The position numbers were made by a program, and so were the translations under genes. This document shows positions 53,101 to 64,000 of a stretch of 64,000 nt of DNA, piece after piece. Under the pieces are notes generated by a model, which had not been told where the DNA came from, made no database searches, and was given only the letters and a program-made list of their open reading frames with translations. The first letter of the stretch is position 1. The number at the start of each line of letters is the position of its first letter. Location: positions 19,964,001 to 20,028,000 of the forward strand of contig OZ059897.1 of the NCBI GenBank assembly GCA_964057225.1. Direction: 5' to 3'. The DNA is from Auanema rhodensis. Lineage: Eukaryota; Nematoda; Chromadorea; Rhabditida; Rhabditidae.

Positions 53101-56100
53101 GGCAAAGACGATGGACAATGTTATTCAACGAAAAAATTAATTCTTCAGGGTGAAAATCGAGGATATAAGTGTGAACTTATAACAGTTGATATCTCGGTAC
53201 ATTTTTAAGCTAGCGCAAATCTGATAACACAGATCGACGCAGCTTAAAAATCCGCATCGAATGCACTATACTACATTGAGAAACGCTTAATACAAAAATT
53301 AGTTATGATCGTTTGAAAAATGATGCATTAGTGTATGTTGAGTTTTCATGTACACTCAACATTGCTTCCAAAAACATTTTGACAAAAATTTTTTCGAAAA
53401 ATTTCAAAATAATTTAGCAAAAAGTAGATGTTTTTAGATTCCTTTTTTCAAGGCAAAGACGATGGACAATGTTATTTAACGAAAAAATTAATTCTTCAGG
53501 GTGAAAATCGAGGATATAAGTGTAAACTTATATCAGTTGATATCTCGGTGCATTTTTAAGCTAGCGCAAATCTGATAACACAGATCGACGCAGCTTAAAA
53601 ATCCGCATCGAATGCACTATACTACATTGAGAAACGCTTAATACAAAAATTAGTTATGATCGTTTGAAAAATGATGCATTAGTGTATGTTGAGTTTCCAT
53701 GTACACTCAACATTGCTTCCAAAAACATTTTGACAAAAATTTTTTCGAAAAATTTCAAAATAATTTAGCAAAAAGTAGATGTTTTTAGATTCCTTTTTTC
53801 AAGGCAAAGACGATGGACAATGTTATTTAACGAAAAAATTAATTCTTCAGGGTGAAAATCGAGGATATAAGTGTAAACTTATATCAGTTGATATCTCGGT
53901 GCATTTTTAAGCTAGCGCAAATCTGATAACACAGATCGACGCAGCTTAAAAATCCGCATCGAATGCACTATACTACATTGAGAAACGCTTAATACAAAAA
54001 TTAGTTATGATCGTTTGAAAAATGATGCATTAGTGTATGTTGAGTTTCCATGTACACTCAACATTGCTTCCAAAAACATTTTGACAAAAATTTTTTCGAA
54101 AAATTTCAAAATAATTCAGCCAAAAGTAGATGTTTTTAGATTCCTTTTTTCAAGGCAAAGACGATGGACAATGTTATTCAACAAAAAAATTAATTCTTCA
54201 GGGTGAAAATCGAGGATATAAGTGTAAACTTATATCAGTTGATATCTCGGTGCATTTTTAAGCTAGCGCAAATCTGATAACACAGATCGACGCAGCTTAA
54301 AAATCCGCATCGAATGCACTATACTACATTGAGAAACGCTTAATACAAAAATTAGTTATGATCGTTTGAAAAATGAAGCATTAGTGTATGTTGAGTTTCC
54401 ATGTACACTCAACATTGCTTCCAAAAACATTTTGACAAAAATTTTTTCGAAAAATTTCAAAATAATTTAGCAAAAAGTAGATGTTTTTAGATTCCTTTTT
54501 TCAAGGCAAAGACGATGGACAATGTTATTTAACGAAAAAATTAATTCTTCAGGGTGAAAATCGAGGATATAAGTGTAAACTTATATCAGTTGATATCTCG
54601 GTGCATTTTTAAGCTAGCGCAAATCTGATAACACAGATCGACGCAGCTTAAAAATCCGCATCGAATGCACTATACTACATGGAAGAACGCTTAATACAAA
54701 AATTAGTTATGATCGTTTGAAAAATGATGCATTAGTGTATGTTGAGTTTCCATGTACACTCAACATTGCTTCCAAAAACATTTTGACAAAAATTTTTTCG
54801 AAAAATTTCAAAATAATTTAGCCAAAAGTAGATGTTTTTAGATTCCTTTTTTCAAGGCAAAGACGATGGACAATGTTGTTCAACGAAAAAATTAATTCTT
54901 CAGGGTGAAAATCGAGGATATAAGTGTAAACTTATATCAGTTGATATCTCGGTGCATTTTTAAGCTAGCGCAAATCTGATAACACAGATCGACGCAGCTT
55001 AAAAATCCGCATCGAATGCACTATACTACATTGAGAAACGCTTAATACAAAAATTAGTTATGATCGTTTGAAAAATGATGCATTAGTGTATGTTGAGTTT
55101 CCATGTACACTCAACATTGCTTCCAAAAACATTTTGACAAAAATTTTTTCGAAAAATTTCAAAATAATTTAGCAAAAAGTAGATGTTTTTAGATTCCTTT
55201 TTTCAAGGCAAAGACGATGGACAATGTTATTCAACGAAAAAATTAATTCTTCAGGGTGAAAATCGAGGATATAAGTGTGAACTTATAACAGTTGATATCT
55301 CGGTACATTTTTAAGCTAGCGCAAATCTGATAACACAGATCGACGCAGCTTAAAAATCCGCATCGAATGCACTATACTACATTGAGAAACGCTTAATACA
55401 AAAATTAGTTATGATCGTTTGAAAAATGATGCATTAGTGTATGTTGAGTTTCCATGTACACTCAACATTGCTTCCAAAAACATTTTGACAAAAATTTTTT
55501 CGAAAAATTTCAAAATAATTTAGCAAAAAGTAGATGTTTTTAGATTCCTTTTTTCAAGGCAAAGACGATGGACAATGTTATTTAACGAAAAAATTAATTC
55601 TTCAGGGTGAAAATCGAGGATATAAGTGTAAACTTATATCAGTTGATATCTCGGTGCATTTTTAAGCTAGCGCAAATCTGATAACACAGATCGACGCAGC
55701 TTAAAAATCCGCATCGAATGCACTATACTACATTGAGAAACGCTTAATACAAAAATTAGTTATGATCGTTTGAAAAATGATGCATTAGTGTATGTTGAGT
55801 TTCCATGTACACTCAACATTGCTTCCAAAAACATTTTGACAAAAATTTTTTCGAAAAATTTCAAAATAATTTAGCAAAAAGTAGATGTTTTTAGATTCCT
55901 TTTTTCAAGGCAAAGACGATGGACAATGTTATTTAACGAAAAAATTAATTCTTCAGGGTGAAAATCGAGGATATAAGTGTAAACTTATATCAGTTGATAT
56001 CTCGGTGCATTTTTAAGCTAGCGCAAATCTGATAACACAGATCGACGCAGCTTAAAAATCCGCATCGAATGCACTATACTACATTGAGAAACGCTTAATA

Positions 56101-56863
56101 CAAAAATTAGTTATGATCGTTTGAAAAATGATGCATTAGTGTATGTTGAGTTTCCATGTACACTCAACATTGCTTCCAAAAACATTTTGACAAAAATTTT
56201 TTCGAAAAATTTCAAAATAATTCAGCCAAAAGTAGATGTTTTTAGATTCCTTTTTTCAAGGCAAAGACGATGGACAATGTTATTCAACAAAAAAATTAAT
56301 TCTTCAGGGTGAAAATCGAGGATATAAGTGTAAACTTATATCAGTTGATATCTCGGTGCATTTTTAAGCTAGCGCAAATCTGATAACACAGATCGACGCA
56401 GCTTAAAAATCCGCATCGAATGCACTATACTACATTGAGAAACGCTTAATACAAAAATTAGTTATGATCGTTTGAAAAATGAAGCATTAGTGTATGTTGA
56501 GTTTCCATGTACACTCAACATTGCTTCCAAAAACATTTTGACAAAAATTTTTTCGAAAAATTTCAAAATAATTTAGCAAAAAGTAGATGTTTTTAGATTC
56601 CTTTTTTCAAGGCAAAGACGATGGACAATGTTATTTAACGAAAAAATTAATTCTTCAGGGTGAAAATCGAGGATATAAGTGTAAACTTATATCAGTTGAT
56701 ATCTCGGTGCATTTTTAAGCTAGCGCAAATCTGATAACACAGATCGACGCAGCTTAAAAATCCGCATCGAATGCACTATACTACATGGAAGAACGCTTAA
56801 TACAAAAATTAGTTATGATCGTTTGAAAAATGATGCATTAGTGTATGTTGAGTTTCCATGTAC
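50195..56863 (+). repeat. 6-monomer HOR, three copies (M144-M149, M151-M156, M157-M162)
   Basis: Each 2106-bp unit reads 66C with GTTGTTC; 171G/180A/197A; 124T; 124T; 62C/66C with AACAAAAAA and GAAGC; 124T. Units are 50195-52300, 52652-54757 and 54758-56863, with one extra 124T monomer (M150) between the first two. The sixth monomer is S in the first unit and W in the others. A partial fourth unit starts at 44930 (M129-M133). Confidence 0.85.
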
Positions 56864-59320
56864 ACTCAACATTGCTTCCAAAAACATTTTGACAAAAATT
56901 TTTTCGAAAAATTTCAAAATAATTTAGCCAAAAGTAGATGTTTTTAGATTCCTTTTTTCAAGGCAAAGACGATGGACAATGTTATTCAACGAAAAAATTA
57001 ATTCTTCAGGGTGAAAATCGAGGATATAAGTGTAAACTTATATCAGTTGATATCTCGGTGCATTTTTAAGCTAGCGCAAATCTGATAACACAGATCGACG
57101 CAGCTTAAAAATCCGCATCGAATGCACTATACTACATTGAGAAACGCTTAATACAAAAATTAGTTATGATCGTTTGAAAAATGATGCATTAGTGTATGTT
57201 GAGTTTCCATGTACACTCAACATTGCTTCCAAAAACATTTTGACAAAAATTTTTTCGAAAAATTTCAAAATAATTCAGCCAAAAGTAGATGTTTTTAGAT
57301 TCCTTTTTTCAAGGCAAAGACGATGGACAATGTTATTCAACAAAAAAATTAATTCTTCAGGGTGAAAATCGAGGATATAAGTGTAAACTTATATCAGTTG
57401 ATATCTCGGTGCATTTTTAAGCTAGCGCAAATCTGATAACACAGATCGACGCAGCTTAAAAATCCGCATCGAATGCACTATACTACATTGAGAAACGCTT
57501 AATACAAAAATTAGTTATGATCGTTTGAAAAATGAAGCATTAGTGTATGTTGAGTTTCCATGTACACTCAACATTGCTTCCAAAAACATTTTGACAAAAA
57601 TTTTTTCGAAAAATTTCAAAATAATTTAGCAAAAAGTAGATGTTTTTAGATTCCTTTTTTCAAGGCAAAGACGATGGACAATGTTATTTAACGAAAAAAT
57701 TAATTCTTCAGGGTGAAAATCGAGGATATAAGTGTAAACTTATATCAGTTGATATCTCGGTGCATTTTTAAGCTAGCGCAAATCTGATAACACAGATCGA
57801 CGCAGCTTAAAAATCCGCATCGAATGCACTATACTACATGGAAGAACGCTTAATACAAAAATTAGTTATGATCGTTTGAAAAATGATGCATTAGTGTATG
57901 TTGAGTTTCCATGTACACTCAACATTGCTTCCAAAAACATTTTGACAAAAATTTTTTCGAAAAATTTCAAAATAATTTAGCCAAAAGTAGATGTTTTTAG
58001 ATTCTTTTTTTCAAGGCAAAGACGATGGACAATGTTATTCAACGAAAAAATTAATTCTTCAGGGTGAAAATCGAGGATATAAGTGTAAACTTATATCAGT
58101 TGATATCTCGGTGCATTTTTAAGCTAGCGCAAATCTGATAACACAGATCGACGCAGCTTAAAAATCCGCATCGAATGCACTATACTACATTGAGAAACGC
58201 TTAATACAAAAATTAGTTATGATCGTTTGAAAAATGATGCATTAGTGTAAGTTGAGTTTCCATGTACACTCAACATTGCTTCCAAAAACATTTTGACAAA
58301 AATTTTTTCGAAAAATTTCAAAATAATTTAGCAAAAAGTAGATGTTTTTAGATTCCTTTTTTCAAGGCAAAGACGATGGACAATGTTATTCAACGAAAAA
58401 ATTAATTCTTCAGGGTGAAAATCGAGGATATAAGTGTAAACTTATATCAGTTGATATCTCGGTGCATTTTTAAGCTAGCGCAAATCTGATAACACAGATC
58501 GACGCAGCTTAAAAATCCGCATCGAATGCACTATACTACATTGAGAAACGCTTAATACAAAAATTAGTTATGATCGTTTGAAAAATGAAGCATTAGTGTA
58601 TGTTGAGTTTCCATGTACACTCAACATTGCTTCCAAAAACATTTTGACAAAAATTTTTTCGAAAAATTTCAAAATAATTTAGCAAAAAGTAGATGTTTTT
58701 AGATTCCTTTTTTCAAGGCAAAGACGATGGACAATGTTATTTAACGAAAAAATTAATTCTTCAGGGTGAAAATCGAGGATATAAGTGTAAACTTATATCA
58801 GTTGATATCTCGGTGCATTTTTAAGCTAGCGCAAATCTGATAACACAGATCGACGCAGCTTAAAAATCCGCATCGAATGCACTATACTACATGGAAGAAC
58901 GCTTAATACAAAAATTAGTTATGATCGTTTGAAAAATGATGCATTAGTGTATGTTGAGTTTCCATGTACACTCAACATTGCTTCCAAAAACATTTTGACA
59001 AAAATTTTTTCGAAAAATTTCAAAATAATTTAGCCAAAAGTAGATGTTTTTAGATTCCTTTTTTCAAGGCAAAGACGATGGACAATGTTATTCAACGAAA
59101 AAATTAATTCTTCAGGGTGAAAATCGAGGATATAAGTGTAAACTTATATCAGTTGATATCTCGGTGCATTTTTAAGCTAGCGCAAATCTGATAACACAGA
59201 TCGACGCAGCTTAAAAATCCGGATCGAATGCACTATACTACATTGAGAAACGCTTAATACAAAAATTAGTTATGATCGTTTGAAAAATGATGCATTAGTG
59301 TATGTTGAGTTTCCATGTAC
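56162..59320 (+). repeat. 3-monomer HOR, three copies (M161-M163, M164-M166, M167-M169)
   Basis: Each 1053-bp unit reads 62C/66C with GAAGC; 124T with W; 66C. In the third unit the first monomer (M167) has lost 62C/66C but kept GAAGC, so it is a recombinant. M161-M162 also close the preceding 6-monomer HOR, so the 3-monomer form overlaps it and probably arose by local amplification of its end. Confidence 0.8.
58268..58618 (+). repeat. Chimeric monomer M167
   Basis: The 5' end is ordinary (TTAGCAAAAAG, 124C, CAACG) and follows a monomer ending GTAAGTTGAG, which elsewhere (M137, M140, M177) is followed by a 171G/180A/197A monomer. Its 3' end has 171A, 180T, 197G and GAAGC, as in 62C/66C monomers, and it is followed by the usual 124T-W type. 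A switch between about 128 and 171 explains it. Confidence 0.65.
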
Positions 59321-60022
59321 ACTCAACATTGCTTCCAAAAACATTTTGACAAAAATTTTTTCGAAAAATTTCAAAATAATTTAGCAAAAAGTAGATGTTT
59401 TTAGATTCCTTTTTTCAAGGCAAAGACGATGGACAATGTTATTTAACGAAAAAATTAATTCTTCAGGGTGAAAATCGAGGATATAAGTGTAAACTTATAT
59501 CAGTTGATATCTCGGTGCATTTTTAAGCTAGCGCAAATCTGATAACACAGATCGACGCAGCTTAAAAATCCGCATCGAATGCACTATACTACATTGAGAA
59601 ACGCTTAATACAAAAATTAGTTATGATCGTTTGAAAAATGATGCATTAGTGTATGTTGAGTTTCCATGTACACTCAACATTGCTTCCAAAAACATTTTGA
59701 CAAAAATTTTTTCGAAAAATTTCAAAATAATTTAGCAAAAAGTAGATGTTTTTAGATTCCTTTTTTCAAGGCAAAGACGATGGACAATGTTATTTAACGA
59801 AAAAATTAATTCTTCAGGGTGAAAATCGAGGATATAAGTGTAAACTTATATCAGTTGATATCTCGGTGCATTTTTAAGCTAGCGCAAATCTGATAACACA
59901 GATCGACGCAGCTTAAAAATCCGCATCGAATGCACTATACTACATTGAGAAACGCTTAATACAAAAATTAGTTATGATCGTTTGAAAAATGATGCATTAG
60001 TGTATGTTGAGTTTCCATGTAC

Positions 60023-62127
60023 ACTCAACATTGCTTCCAAAAACATTTTGACAAAAATTTTTTCGAAAAATTTCAAAATAATTCAGCCAAAAGTAGATGT
60101 TTTTAGATTCCTTTTTTCAAGGCAAAGACGATGGACAATGTTATTCAACAAAAAAATTAATTCTTCAGGGTGAAAATCGAGGATATAAGTGTAAACTTAT
60201 ATCAGTTGATATCTCGGTGCATTTTTAAGCTAGCGCAAATCTGATAACACAGATCGACGCAGCTTAAAAATCCGCATCGAATGCACTATACTACATTGAG
60301 AAACGCTTAATACAAAAATTAGTTATGATCGTTTGAAAAATGAAGCATTAGTGTATGTTGAGTTTCCATGTACACTCAACATTGCTTCCAAAAACATTTT
60401 GACAAAAATTTTTTCGAAAAATTTCAAAATAATTTAGCAAAAAGTAGATGTTTTTAGATTCCTTTTTTCAAGGCAAAGACGATGGACAATGTTATTTAAC
60501 GAAAAAATTAATTCTTCAGGGTGAAAATCGAGGATATAAGTGTAAACTTATATCAGTTGATATCTCGGTGCATTTTTAAGCTAGCGCAAATCTGATAACA
60601 CAGATCGACGCAGCTTAAAAATCCGCATCGAATGCACTATACTACATGGAAGAACGCTTAATACAAAAATTAGTTATGATCGTTTGAAAAATGATGCATT
60701 AGTGTATGTTGAGTTTCCATGTACACTCAACATTGCTTCCAAAAACATTTTGACAAAAATTTTTTCGAAAAATTTCAAAATAATTTAGCCAAAAGTAGAT
60801 GTTTTTAGATTTCTTTTTTCAAGGCAAAGACGATGGACAATGTTATTCAACGAAAAAATTAATTCTTCAGGGTGAAAATCGAGGATATAAGTGTAAACTT
60901 ATATCAGTTGATATCTCGGTGCATTTTTAAGCTAGCGCAAATCTGATAACACAGATCGACGCAGCTTAAAAATCCGCATCGAATGCACTATACTACATTG
61001 AGAAACGCTTAATACAAAAATTAGTTATGATCGTTTGAAAAATGATGCATTAGTGTATGTTGAGTTTCCATGTACACTCAACATTGCTTCCAAAAACATT
61101 TTGACAAAAATTTTTTCGAAAAATTTCAAAATAATTCAGCCAAAAGTAGATGTTTTTAGATTCCTTTTTTCAAGGCAAAGACGATGGACAATGTTATTCA
61201 ACAAAAAAATTAATTCTTCAGGGTGAAAATCGAGGATATAAGTGTAAACTTATATCAGTTGATATCTCGGTGCATTTTTAAGCTAGCGCAAATCTGATAA
61301 CACAGATCGACGCAGCTTAAAAATCCGCATCGAATGCACTATACTACATTGAGAAACGCTTAATACAAAAATTAGTTATGATCGTTTGAAAAATGAAGCA
61401 TTAGTGTATGTTGAGTTTCCATGTACACTCAACATTGCTTCCAAAAACATTTTGACAAAAATTTTTTCGAAAAATTTCAAAATAATTTAGCAAAAAGTAG
61501 ATGTTTTTAGATTCCTTTTTTCAAGGCAAAGACGATGGACAATGTTATTTAACGAAAAAATTAATTCTTCAGGGTGAAAATCGAGGATATAAGTGTAAAC
61601 TTATATCAGTTGATATCTCGGTGCATTTTTAAGCTAGCGCAAATCTGATAACACAGATCGACGCAGCTTAAAAATCCGCATCGAATGCACTATACTACAT
61701 GGAAGAACGCTTAATACAAAAATTAGTTATGATCGTTTGAAAAATGATGCATTAGTGTATGTTGAGTTTCCATGTACACTCAACATTGCTTCCAAAAACA
61801 TTTTGACAAAAATTTTTTCGAAAAATTTCAAAATAATTTAGCCAAAAGTAGATGTTTTTAGATTCCTTTTTTCAAGGCAAAGACGATGGACAATGTTATT
61901 CAACGAAAAAATTAATTCTTCAGGGTGAAAATCGAGGATATAAGTGTAAACTTATATCAGTTGATATCTCGGTGCATTTTTAAGCTAGCGCAAATCTGAT
62001 AACACAGATCGACGCAGCTTAAAAATCCGCATCGAATGCACTATACTACATTGAGAAACGCTTAATACAAAATTAGTTATGATCGTTTGAAAAATGATGC
62101 ATTAGTGTAAGTTGAGTTTCCATGTAC
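60023..62127 (+). repeat. 3-monomer HOR, two more copies (M172-M174, M175-M177)
   Basis: Units 60023-61075 and 61076-62127 read 62C/66C with GAAGC; 124T with W; 66C. M174 also has 88T; M177 has GTAAGTTGAG at its end and is 350 bp through loss of one A in the run at 62069-62072. Confidence 0.8.
61778..62127 (+). repeat. 350-bp monomer with one-base deletion (M177)
   Basis: The run ACAAAAATTAG has lost one A (62069-62072). This restores the original phase. It is also a homopolymer change. Confidence 0.85.
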
Positions 62128-64000
62128 ACTCAACATTGCTTCCAAAAACATTTTGACAAAAATTTTTTCGAAAAATTTCAAAATAATTTAGCAAAAAGTA
62201 GATGTTTTTAGATTCCTTTTTTCAAGGCAAAGACGATGGACAATGTTATTCAACGAAAAAATTAATTCTTCAGGGTGAAAATCGAGGATATAAGTGTGAA
62301 CTTATAACAGTTGATATCTCGGTACATTTTTAAGCTAGCGCAAATCTGATAACACAGATCGACGCAGCTTAAAAATCCGCATCGAATGCACTATACTACA
62401 TTGAGAAACGCTTAATACAAAAATTAGTTATGATCGTTTGAAAAATGATGCATTAGTGTATGTTGAGTTTCCATGTACACTCAACATTGCTTCCAAAAAC
62501 ATTTTGACAAAAATTTTTTCGAAAAATTTCAAAATAATTTAGCAAAAAGTAGATGTTTTTAGATTCCTTTTTTCAAGGCAAAGACGATGGACAATGTTAT
62601 TCAACGAAAAAATTAATTCTTCAGGGTGAAAATCGAGGATATAAGTGTGAACTTATAACAGTTGATATCTCGGTACATTTTTAAGCTAGCGCAAATCTGA
62701 TAACACAGATCGACGCAGCTTAAAAATCCGCATCGAATGCACTATACTACATTGAGAAACGCTTAATACAAAAATTAGTTATGATCGTTTGAAAAATGAT
62801 GCATTAGTGTATGTTGAGTTTCCATGTACACTCAACATTGCTTCCAAAAACATTTTGACAAAAATTTTTTCGAAAAATTTCAAAATAATTTAGCAAAAAG
62901 TAGATGTTTTTAGATTCCTTTTTTCAAGGCAAAGACGATGGACAATGTTATTTAACGAAAAAATTAATTCTTCAGGGTGAAAATCGAGGATATAAGTGTA
63001 AACTTATATCAGTTGATATCTCGGTGCATTTTTAAGCTAGCGCAAATCTGATAACACAGATCGACGCAGCTTAAAAATCCGGATCAAATGCACTATACTA
63101 CATTGAGAAACGCTTAATACAAAAATTAGTTATGATCGTTTGAAAAATGATGCATTAGTGTATGTTGAGTTTCCATGTACACTCAACATTGCTTCCAAAA
63201 ACATTTTGACAAAAATTTTTTCGAAAAATTTCAAAATAATTTAGCAAAAAGTAGATGTTTTTAGATTCCTTTTTTCAAGGCAAAGACGATGGACAATGTT
63301 ATTTAACGAAAAAATTAATTCTTCAGGGTGAAAATCGAGGATATAAGTGTAAACTTATATCAGTTGATATCTCGGTGCATTTTTAAGCTAGCGCAAATCT
63401 GATAACACAGATCGACGCAGCTTAAAAATCCGCATCGAATGCACTATACTACATTGAGAAACGCTTAATACAAAAATTAGTTATGATCGTTTGAAAAATG
63501 ATGCATTAGTGTATGTTGAGTTTCCATGTACACTCAACATTGCTTCCAAAAACATTTTGACAAAAATTTTTTCGAAAAATTTCAAAATAATTTAGCAAAA
63601 AGTAGATGTTTTTAGATTCCTTTTTTCAAGGCAAAGACGATGGACAATGTTATTTAACGAAAAAATTAATTCTTCAGGGTGAAAATCGAGGATATAAGTG
63701 TAAACTTATATCAGTTGATATCTCGGTGCATTTTTAAGCTAGCGCAAATCTGATAACACAGATCGACGCAGCTTAAAAATCCGCATCGAATGCACTATAC
63801 TACATTGAGAAACGCTTAATACAAAAATTAGTTATGATCGTTTGAAAAATGATGCATTAGTGTATGTTGAGTTTCCATGTACACTCAACATTGCTTCCAA
63901 AAACATTTTGACAAAAATTTTTTCGAAAAATTTCAAAATAATTTAGCCAAAAGTAGATGTTTTTAGATTCCTTTTTTCAAGGCAAAGACGATGGACAATG

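Larger units (their letters stand above)
1..64000 (+). repeat. 351-bp satellite DNA array, 182.3 monomers, open at both ends
   Basis: The sequence ACTCAACATT recurs at 1, 352, 703, 1054 and so on with a spacing of 351 to the end of the window; 63181 is exactly 180 periods from base 1. Only two steps deviate (352 bp at 42121, 350 bp at 61778) and they cancel. All copies have the same orientation. Pairs of monomers differ at up to about 11 sites (roughly 3%), nearly all substitutions. G+C is about 31% (109 of 351 counted in the first monomer). No other sequence interrupts the array, so this entry also accounts for every gene-free stretch. Such arrays in eukaryotes usually form centromeric, pericentromeric or other constitutive heterochromatin; which of these applies cannot be told from the window. 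I do not recognise the family. Phase and strand are arbitrary. Confidence 0.98.
44930..64000 (+). repeat. Array domain 6 (M129-M183): 66C and 62C monomers, 6- and 3-monomer HORs
   Basis: Diagnostic types are GCCAAAAG (66C); ATTCAGCC (62C with 66C), usually with AACAAAAAAATT and a 3' ATGAAGCATT; plain 124T; and 171G/180A/197A. A 6-monomer order recurs from M144, M151 and M157, and a 3-monomer order from M161, M164, M172 and M175. The M134-M138 order recurs at M174-M178 (offset about 14,040). M180 and M169 share CCGGATC. The window ends in a 66C monomer. Confidence 0.8.

Noticed and set aside
1-64000. CRISPR array
   Set aside because: The period is 351 bp with no unique spacers; the whole unit repeats, and no cas gene is present.

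Overview
The whole 64,000-base window is one uninterrupted tandem array of satellite DNA. The monomer is 351 bp, about 31% G+C by hand count. All copies lie head to tail on one strand, and no flanking DNA is visible at either end. Counting from the ACTCAACATT motif at base 1, there are 182 complete monomers (M1 to M182) and a 118-bp start of a 183rd (63883-64000). Only two length changes occur: a one-base gain in M121 and a one-base loss in M177. I find no credible protein gene, RNA gene, transposon or CRISPR array. The few open frames are satellite monomers in which point changes remove stop codons.

The organism is almost certainly a eukaryote. Kilobase-scale homogeneous arrays with a monomer near two nucleosome lengths are typical of (peri)centromeric or other heterochromatin. 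CpG is not depleted (about 12 per monomer against 8 to 9 expected), which argues against a heavily CpG-methylated genome such as a vertebrate and fits an insect or other invertebrate. I do not recognise the family and name no species.

Monomers differ by up to roughly 3%, and the differences are ordered. I scored about 15 variable sites and used them as barcodes. Notable states, by monomer position, are: 30 C/G; 62 T/C; 66 A/C; 88 C/T; 95 T/C; 124 T/C; 138 A/T; 147 G/A; 171 A/G; 180 T/A; 197 G/A; 222 A/T; 231 A/C; 266 A/G; and a block at 275-279 (GGAAG 'W', TGAGA 'S', TGGGA 'G').

The barcodes show nested higher-order repeats (HORs). In 1-14391 the W haplotype dominates, and a 16-monomer block (1756-7371) is followed at once by a 20-monomer copy (7372-14391) that is the same block with four monomers duplicated internally. 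14392-16848 is an S-type zone with a 3-monomer HOR. 16849-20709 repeats the window's first 2.5 kb and then a second 3-monomer HOR. 20710-36153 is marked by the 95C/147A monomers and holds 3- and 4-monomer tandem duplications plus a 13-monomer block copied with a 6-monomer gain. 36154-44929 has 2-monomer HORs. 44930-64000 has 6- and 3-monomer HORs built from 62C/66C monomers. Several monomers are visible recombinants, including M133, which fuses two neighbouring types and so removed exactly one repeat.

Within the monomer, four inverted repeats are largely conserved: 33-51, 160-181, 199-249, and 333-351 running into 1-9 of the next copy. They are the best candidates for function, as hairpins, cruciforms or protein-binding dyads. 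That role is inference.
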